Shown in pieces: positions 14,866-19,093 of a stretch of 19,093 nt of DNA (the stretch's first letter is position 1; the number at the start of each line of letters is the position of its first letter). Location of the stretch: contig JAJFGK010000059.1 of assembly GCA_021776195.1 (NCBI GenBank), positions 1 to 19,093 on the forward strand, in the 5' to 3' direction. Source of the DNA: Kiloniellaceae bacterium. Its GTDB lineage: Bacteria; Pseudomonadota; Alphaproteobacteria; Kiloniellales; Kiloniellaceae. Made by a program: the position numbers and the translations under genes. The notes beneath the pieces were generated by a model, which did no database searches, was not told the DNA's origin, and worked only from the letters and a program-made list of their open reading frames with translations.

Positions 14866-16590
14866 ATGTCGACGACGGCAAGCGACACGCTGCAGCAGAA
14901 ATCCAGCGATGAATCCGTTACTTCCGGCGGCCGCCTGGTGGCCAAGGCGTTGAAGAACGAGGGTGTCGATACCATCTTCACGCTCTGCGGCGGCCACATC
15001 ATCGACATCTATGACGGCTGCATCGACGAGGGCATCCGCATCATCGACGTGCGCCACGAGCAGGTCGCCGCCCATGCCGCCGACGGCTACGCCCGCCAGA
15101 CCGGCAAGCTCGGCTGCGTGGTGACCACCGCCGGGCCGGGCTGCACCAATGCGGTGACCGGCATCGCCAACGCCTTTCGCGCCGAAAGCCCGATCCTCCA
15201 CATCGGCGGCCAGGGCGCCCTGACCCAGCACAAGATGGGCTCGCTGCAGGATCTGCCCCACGTCGACATCATGACCCCGATCACCAAGTTCGCGGCCACG
15301 GCACCCTCCACCGACCGCATCGCCGACCTGGTCTCCATGGCCGCCCGGGAATGCTTCAATGGCGCGCCGGGGCCATCCTACCTGGAGATCCCCCGCGACG
15401 TGCTGGACGGCGAGGTCGACACGGCAAAGGCGCGGATTCCAGCGCCAGGGGCCTACCGCGCCTCGACCAAGTCGATCGGCGATCCGGCCGATGTGGAACG
15501 GCTCGCCGAGTTGCTGGTGAAGTCCGAGCGGCCCTGCATCCTGCTCGGCACCCAGGTGCAGACCTGCCGCGGCGCGCCGGCGGCGAGCGAGATGGTGCGG
15601 GCGCTGAACGTTCCGGCCTACATGAACGGGGCGGCTCGCGGCATGCTGCCGCCGGGCGATCCGCACTACTTCAACCGCACCCGTCGCACCGCCTTCGACA
15701 AGGCCGATCTCATCATCATTGTCGGCACGCCCTTCGATTTTCGCATGGGCTACGGCCGGCGCCTGCGCGCCGACGCCACGGTGGTGCAGATCGATATGGA
15801 CTACCGCACGGTGGGCAAGAACCGCGACATTTCCCTGGGACTGGTCGGCGACCCCGGCGCGATCATGGCGGCGATCACCCAGGCGGTCTCGGGGCGGGCC
15901 GACAACGGCGGCGCCGGGCGGCAAGGCTGGCTCGACGAACTGCGCGCCGAAGAGCAGGTCCGCACGGAAAAGCTGATGCCGCTTTTTCTGTCCGACAGCA
16001 CGCCGATCCATCCCTACCGCGTGGCTTGGGAGATCAACGAGTTCCTCACCGACAACACGGTCTACATCGGCGACGGCGGCGACGTGGTGACGATTTCCGC
16101 CCAGGCGGTGCAGCCGCGCCGGCCCGGCCACTGGATGGACCCCGGCCCGCTCGGCACCCTGGGGGTCGGCACCTCCTTTGCCATGGCGACCAAGTTGGCC
16201 CACCCGGAAAAAGAGGTGCTCTGCTACTACGGCGACGGCACCTTCGGCATGACCGCCTTCGACATGGAGACCGCCAATCGTTTCGGGGCGCCCTACATCG
16301 CGGTCATCGGCAACAACTCGGCCATGAACCAGATCCGCTACGGCCAGATCGCCAAATACGGCGAGCAGCGCGGCAACGTCGGCAACAAGCTGGGCGACGT
16401 GCCCTTCAGCCAGTTCGCCAAGATGCTGGGCGGTCATGGCGAAGAGGTGATGGACCCCAAGGAAATCGCGCCCGCCCTGCAGCGCGCCCGCGAGGCGGTC
16501 CAGCGCGACGGCCGCTCGGCGGTGGTGAACATCTGGGTCGATCCCAACGAGTACGCGCCGGGCACCAAAGCCCAGACCATGTACAAGTAG
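14866..16590 (+). CDS. ThDP-dependent enzyme, candidate 2-hydroxyacyl-CoA lyase / oxalyl-CoA decarboxylase
   Basis: The 574-residue protein has the three-domain acetohydroxyacid-synthase fold. The N-terminal PYR domain has the catalytic glutamate E65 (DVRHEQVAAHAADGYAR). The central domain is followed by the PP domain with the ThDP/Mg motif from GDG (456-458) to NN (483-484). Automatic annotation would say acetolactate synthase, but the neighbours Frc, a formyl-THF-type protein and Fhs argue for a CoA-thioester substrate giving formyl-CoA. The stretch aligned to the Y120-E121 region of Oxalobacter oxalyl-CoA decarboxylase reads GSLQDL. That lacks the Tyr-Glu pair and is closer to the glutamine found in 2-hydroxyacyl-CoA lyases. 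The start has GGGAGA 8 nt upstream. Family is certain; the reaction is inference. Confidence 0.85.
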   Translation: MSTTASDTLQQKSSDESVTSGGRLVAKALKNEGVDTIFTLCGGHIIDIYDGCIDEGIRIIDVRHEQVAAHAADGYARQTGKLGCVVTTAGPGCTNAVTGIANAFRAESPILHIGGQGALTQHKMGSLQDLPHVDIMTPITKFAATAPSTDRIADLVSMAARECFNGAPGPSYLEIPRDVLDGEVDTAKARIPAPGAYRASTKSIGDPADVERLAELLVKSERPCILLGTQVQTCRGAPAASEMVRALNVPAYMNGAARGMLPPGDPHYFNRTRRTAFDKADLIIIVGTPFDFRMGYGRRLRADATVVQIDMDYRTVGKNRDISLGLVGDPGAIMAAITQAVSGRADNGGAGRQGWLDELRAEEQVRTEKLMPLFLSDSTPIHPYRVAWEINEFLTDNTVYIGDGGDVVTISAQAVQPRRPGHWMDPGPLGTLGVGTSFAMATKLAHPEKEVLCYYGDGTFGMTAFDMETANRFGAPYIAVIGNNSAMNQIRYGQIAKYGEQRGNVGNKLGDVPFSQFAKMLGGHGEEVMDPKEIAPALQRAREAVQRDGRSAVVNIWVDPNEYAPGTKAQTMYK

Positions 16591-16632
16591 CGACCCGCGA
16601 CGAACAGCGAAGGCGAGGCGAGGAACGAAGCG

Positions 16633-17907
16633 ATGGAAGCCCTCAAAGGCATCAAGATTCTGGATTTTACCCACGTGCAGTCCGGCCCGACCTGCACCCA
16701 ACTTCTGGCCTGGTTCGGCGCCGATTGCATCAAGGTCGAACGGCCCGGCGTGGGCGATGCCACCCGCGGCCAGCTGCGCGACATTCCCGATGTCGACAGC
16801 CTCTACTTCACCATGCTGAACCACAACAAGCGCTCGATCACGCTGAACACCAAGAACGAAACCGGCAAGGAGGTGCTGGAGCGTCTGGTCAAGACCTGCG
16901 ACGTGCTGGTCGAGAACTTCGCGCCCGGCGCCCTCGACCGCATGGGCTTTGGCTGGGATCGGATCCAGGAGCTCAACCCGCGCATGATCTATGCCTCGGT
17001 CAAGGGCTTCGGGCCGGGCCCCTATCAGGACTGCAAGGTCTACGAGAACGTCGCCCAGTGCGCCGGCGGGTCGGCTTCCACCACCGGCTTCGTCGATGGA
17101 CCGCCGCTGGTGACGGGTGCGCAGATCGGCGATTCCGGCACCGGTCTGCATCTGGCCCTGGGCATTGTCACCGCGCTCTTCCACCGCGAACGCTCGGGCC
17201 TGGGCCAACGGGTTCAGGCCTCCATGCAGGACGGGGTTCTCAACCTGGCCCGGGTGAAACTGCGCGACCAGCAGCGCCTGGCTCACGGCCCCCTGACGGA
17301 GTACTCCCAGTATGGCGAGGACATCCCGTTCGGCGAGGCGACGCCACGGGCCGGCAACGATTCCGGCGGCGGCCAGCCGGGCCGGATCCTGAAGTGCAAG
17401 GGCTGGGAAAGCGATCCCAACGCCTACACTTATTTCATCACCCAGGCCGCGGTCTGGGAGAAGATCTGCGATCTCATCGGCGAGCCGGATTGGAAGACCG
17501 ATCCGGACTATGCCAAGCCGCCGGCCCGCCTGCCGCGGCTCAACGCGATCTTCGCCCGTATCGAGGAATGGACCATGACCAAGACCAAGTTCGAGGTCAT
17601 GGAGCTCTGCAACCCATTGGATATTCCGGTCGGCCCGATCCTCTCCATGAAGGAACTGGCCGAGGAGCCTTCGTTGCGCGAGACCGGGACCATCGTCGAG
17701 GTCGACCATCCGACCCGGGGCAAGTATCTGACCGTGGGCTGTCCGGTGAAACTCTCGGCCAGCCCGGCCGCGGTCGCGCGCTCGCCGCTGCTGGGCGAGC
17801 ATACCGACGAGATCCTTTCCGATGTGCTGGGCTACAGCGCCGAGGAGATCGAGCAGATCCGCGCCGCCGGCGCGGTCGGTGCGGCCAAGGCGCAAGCCGC
17901 GGAGTAG
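16633..17907 (+). CDS. frc: Formyl-CoA transferase (CaiB/BaiF, class III CoA-transferase)
   Basis: The 424-residue protein closely follows formyl-CoA:oxalate CoA-transferase over its whole length: [71 protein letters not shown] and [10 protein letters not shown]167, in [10 protein letters not shown], matches the catalytic aspartate (D169 of the Oxalobacter enzyme), and the active-site glycine loop SGGGQPG is present. Q16 matches Gln17. The residue equivalent to Trp48 is Gln47, as in E. coli YfdW. It should move CoA from formyl-CoA to an acceptor acid, classically oxalate, releasing formate. It lies 42 bp after the ThDP enzyme, which would supply formyl-CoA. Acceptors other than oxalate remain possible. 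Confidence 0.9.
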   Translation: MEALKGIKILDFTHVQSGPTCTQLLAWFGADCIKVERPGVGDATRGQLRDIPDVDSLYFTMLNHNKRSITLNTKNETGKEVLERLVKTCDVLVENFAPGALDRMGFGWDRIQELNPRMIYASVKGFGPGPYQDCKVYENVAQCAGGSASTTGFVDGPPLVTGAQIGDSGTGLHLALGIVTALFHRERSGLGQRVQASMQDGVLNLARVKLRDQQRLAHGPLTEYSQYGEDIPFGEATPRAGNDSGGGQPGRILKCKGWESDPNAYTYFITQAAVWEKICDLIGEPDWKTDPDYAKPPARLPRLNAIFARIEEWTMTKTKFEVMELCNPLDIPVGPILSMKELAEEPSLRETGTIVEVDHPTRGKYLTVGCPVKLSASPAAVARSPLLGEHTDEILSDVLGYSAEEIEQIRAAGAVGAAKAQAAE

Positions 17908-17985
17908 GCGACGCGCGGCAAGAGGGTCAGAGAACCCGGGACCGGCGGGGCCGGCTCGGACGACAAGCAACAGGGGAGCAATCGC

Positions 17986-18903
17986 ATGCGTCTCATCGTC
18001 ATGGGCCAGCAGGCCTTCGGCAAGGCCGCGCTGGACAAGATCATCGAGGCCGGCCGCGACGAGGTGGTGGCGGTCTACTGCGCACCAGACAAGGAAGGCC
18101 GGCCGGTCGATCCGGTCAAGGAGGCGGCTCTGGTCCACGGCCTGCCGGTCGAGCAACCCAAGTCCTTCAAGGATGAGGCGGCGCTGGAGACCATGCGCGG
18201 CTACGGCGCCGACCTTTGCGTCATGGCCTATGTCATCGTCTTCGTGCCCGAGGCGGCCCGCGAGATCCCGACCCACGGGTCGATCTGCTTTCATCCCTCC
18301 CTGCTTCCCAAGCACCGCGGTCCCTCTTCGATCAACTGGCCGATCATCGGCGGTGCGACCAAGTCTGGACTGACCTTCTTCTGGCCCAACGACGGTCTCG
18401 ACGAGGGCGAGATCCTGCTCCAGAAGGAGGTCGAAATCGGCCCCGACGACACCCTGGGGACGGTCTACTTCCAGAAGATCTTCCCCCTCGGCGTCGAGGC
18501 GGTCCTCGAGGCGATCGACCTGGTGCGCGCCGGCGATCCGCCCCGCCTCGTGCAGGACGAGACCCAGGCATCCTACGAATCCTGGTGCAAGAAGGCCGAT
18601 GCGGCGATCGACTGGGCACAGCCGGTCGACCGGGTCTACAACCTGATCCGCGGCACCAATCCGCAGCCCGGCGCCTGGACCCTGCGGGCCGGTCAGGAAG
18701 TACAGATCTTCGATGCCGCCAAGGTAATGGGGGCCGCCGGCGCACCCGGCGAGGTCATCGAGGTCACCGATCAGGGCTTTGCGGTCGCCGCCGACGGCGG
18801 CTCAATCATCGTCACGCGGGTGCGGCCCGCCGGCGGCCAAAAGGTCTCGGCCGCCGACTATGCCAAGGACACCGGGCTCGTCGCGGGCCAACGCCTTGGC
18901 TGA
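17986..18903 (+). CDS. Stand-alone 10-formyl-THF hydrolase/formyltransferase-like protein
   Basis: The 305-residue protein resembles the N-terminal hydrolase domain of 10-formyltetrahydrofolate dehydrogenase (ALDH1L) more than bacterial methionyl-tRNA formyltransferase: MGQQAFGKAALDKI, CFHPSLLPKHRGPSSINW, TFFWPNDGLDEGEILLQ, and a C-terminal Fmt-like barrel with YNLIRGTNPQPGAW. The folate-domain catalytic residues H103 and D139 (equivalents of H106 and D142 in the mammalian enzyme) are present. No carrier or aldehyde dehydrogenase domain follows. It could deformylate 10-formyl-THF, or transfer a formyl group between THF and another carrier, attractively formyl-CoA given its neighbours. AGGGGAG lies 8 nt before the ATG. 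The gene sits between frc and fhs in one operon. Confidence 0.85.
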   Translation: MRLIVMGQQAFGKAALDKIIEAGRDEVVAVYCAPDKEGRPVDPVKEAALVHGLPVEQPKSFKDEAALETMRGYGADLCVMAYVIVFVPEAAREIPTHGSICFHPSLLPKHRGPSSINWPIIGGATKSGLTFFWPNDGLDEGEILLQKEVEIGPDDTLGTVYFQKIFPLGVEAVLEAIDLVRAGDPPRLVQDETQASYESWCKKADAAIDWAQPVDRVYNLIRGTNPQPGAWTLRAGQEVQIFDAAKVMGAAGAPGEVIEVTDQGFAVAADGGSIIVTRVRPAGGQKVSAADYAKDTGLVAGQRLG

Positions 18904-18935
18904 CCGCCGCCTTGGCTAAGCAGCGTCTCGGCTGA
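18889..18935 (+). repeat. Imperfect duplication of the gene's last codons
   Basis: CAACGCCTTGGCTGA (18889-18903, encoding QRLG-stop) is echoed by CAGCGTCTCGGCTGA (18921-18935), which also spells QRLG-stop but 32 bp later and out of frame. A third partial copy (CGCCTTGGCTAA) lies between. It looks like a decayed local duplication of the 3' end. Confidence 0.5.
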
Positions 18936-18973
18936 GCCGGCCGGAGGAACAAACGAACAGGGGACTTGGATTG

Positions 18974-19093
18974 ATGGTCAAGAGCGATATCGAGATAGCG
19001 CGCGAGGCGGTGATGCAGCCGATAGGATCGATTGCGGAGAAGCTATCGATTCCGGGCGATGCGCTTTTGCAGTACGGACCGCACAAGGCCAAG
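18974..19093 (+). CDS. fhs: Formate-tetrahydrofolate ligase, N-terminal fragment (cut by window edge)
   Basis: The first 40 residues match the start of formate-THF ligase: MVKSDIEIAREAVMQPIGSI then AEKL.IP.DAL..YG.HKAK. The enzyme makes 10-formyl-THF from formate, THF and ATP. The ATG at 18974 has AGGGGA about 9 nt upstream. The gene follows the formyltransferase-like gene by 70 bp, and the rest lies beyond the window. In this operon it would capture the formate released by Frc or by formyl-CoA hydrolysis. Confidence 0.9.
   Translation, partial: MVKSDIEIAREAVMQPIGSIAEKLSIPGDALLQYGPHKAK

Noticed and set aside
14866..16590. Annotation as housekeeping acetolactate synthase (IlvB)
   Set aside because: No small subunit gene follows, and the neighbours are formyl-CoA and folate enzymes. 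The fold is shared but the role is unlikely.
15351..18176. 941-codon plus-strand open frame overlapping the ThDP and frc genes
   Set aside because: Arg/Gly/Ala-rich frame-shifted shadow, while the other frame on the same strand encodes well conserved enzymes.

Overview
The window is GC-rich with tightly packed genes. Its families (Bug/TctC receptors, fused indolepyruvate oxidoreductase, Tmm, CaiB/BaiF CoA-transferase, IS5-type elements) suggest an alphaproteobacterium, perhaps a marine or methylamine-using Rhodospirillales-like organism. No rRNA, tRNA or CRISPR is visible, so the taxonomy is inference.

Region A (1-6459) is mixed. The window opens on the last 40 codons of an IS5-family transposase. 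A fused indolepyruvate:ferredoxin oxidoreductase (314-3805) follows, with a TauD/TfdA-type dioxygenase 35 bp behind it. A complete ~850-bp IS5-family element (4719-5568) separates the dioxygenase from a minus-strand isocitrate lyase/PEP-mutase-family gene (5569-6456). The element's transposase is split by a -1 frameshift. Its second frame has no stop inside the element and runs out across the end of the dioxygenase gene.

Region B (6460-8310) holds a clear trimethylamine monooxygenase gene (tmm, minus strand). A terminator-like hairpin lies downstream. Upstream are an inverted repeat and three ACCAAT motifs exactly 10 bp apart.

Region C (8311-19093) reads as one regulon. A divergent SucC/SucD-like acid-CoA ligase pair (minus) faces a tripartite tricarboxylate transporter (tctC-tctB-tctA, plus). 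Next come a GntR/FCD regulator, a ThDP-dependent enzyme of the 2-hydroxyacyl-CoA lyase/oxalyl-CoA decarboxylase superfamily, a very recognisable formyl-CoA transferase (Frc), a stand-alone protein like the hydrolase domain of 10-formyl-THF dehydrogenase, and the start of formate-THF ligase (fhs). The same element, TGGTAT-N5/6-ATACCA, occurs before sucC, tctC and gntR in the same orientation relative to each gene. This is strong internal evidence for a shared operator, most simply that of the encoded GntR protein.

Taken together, region C looks like a substrate-inducible route. An organic acid would be imported by TctABC, converted to a CoA thioester by the SucCD-like ligase and/or Frc, and cleaved or decarboxylated by the ThDP enzyme to formyl-CoA. 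The formyl unit would then reach tetrahydrofolate through free formate plus Fhs, or directly through the formyltransferase-like protein. Oxalate is the obvious candidate substrate because of Frc. However, the ThDP enzyme lacks the residues I would expect of classical oxalyl-CoA decarboxylase, so a 2-hydroxy acid is also possible. This assembly is the most interesting content of the window.
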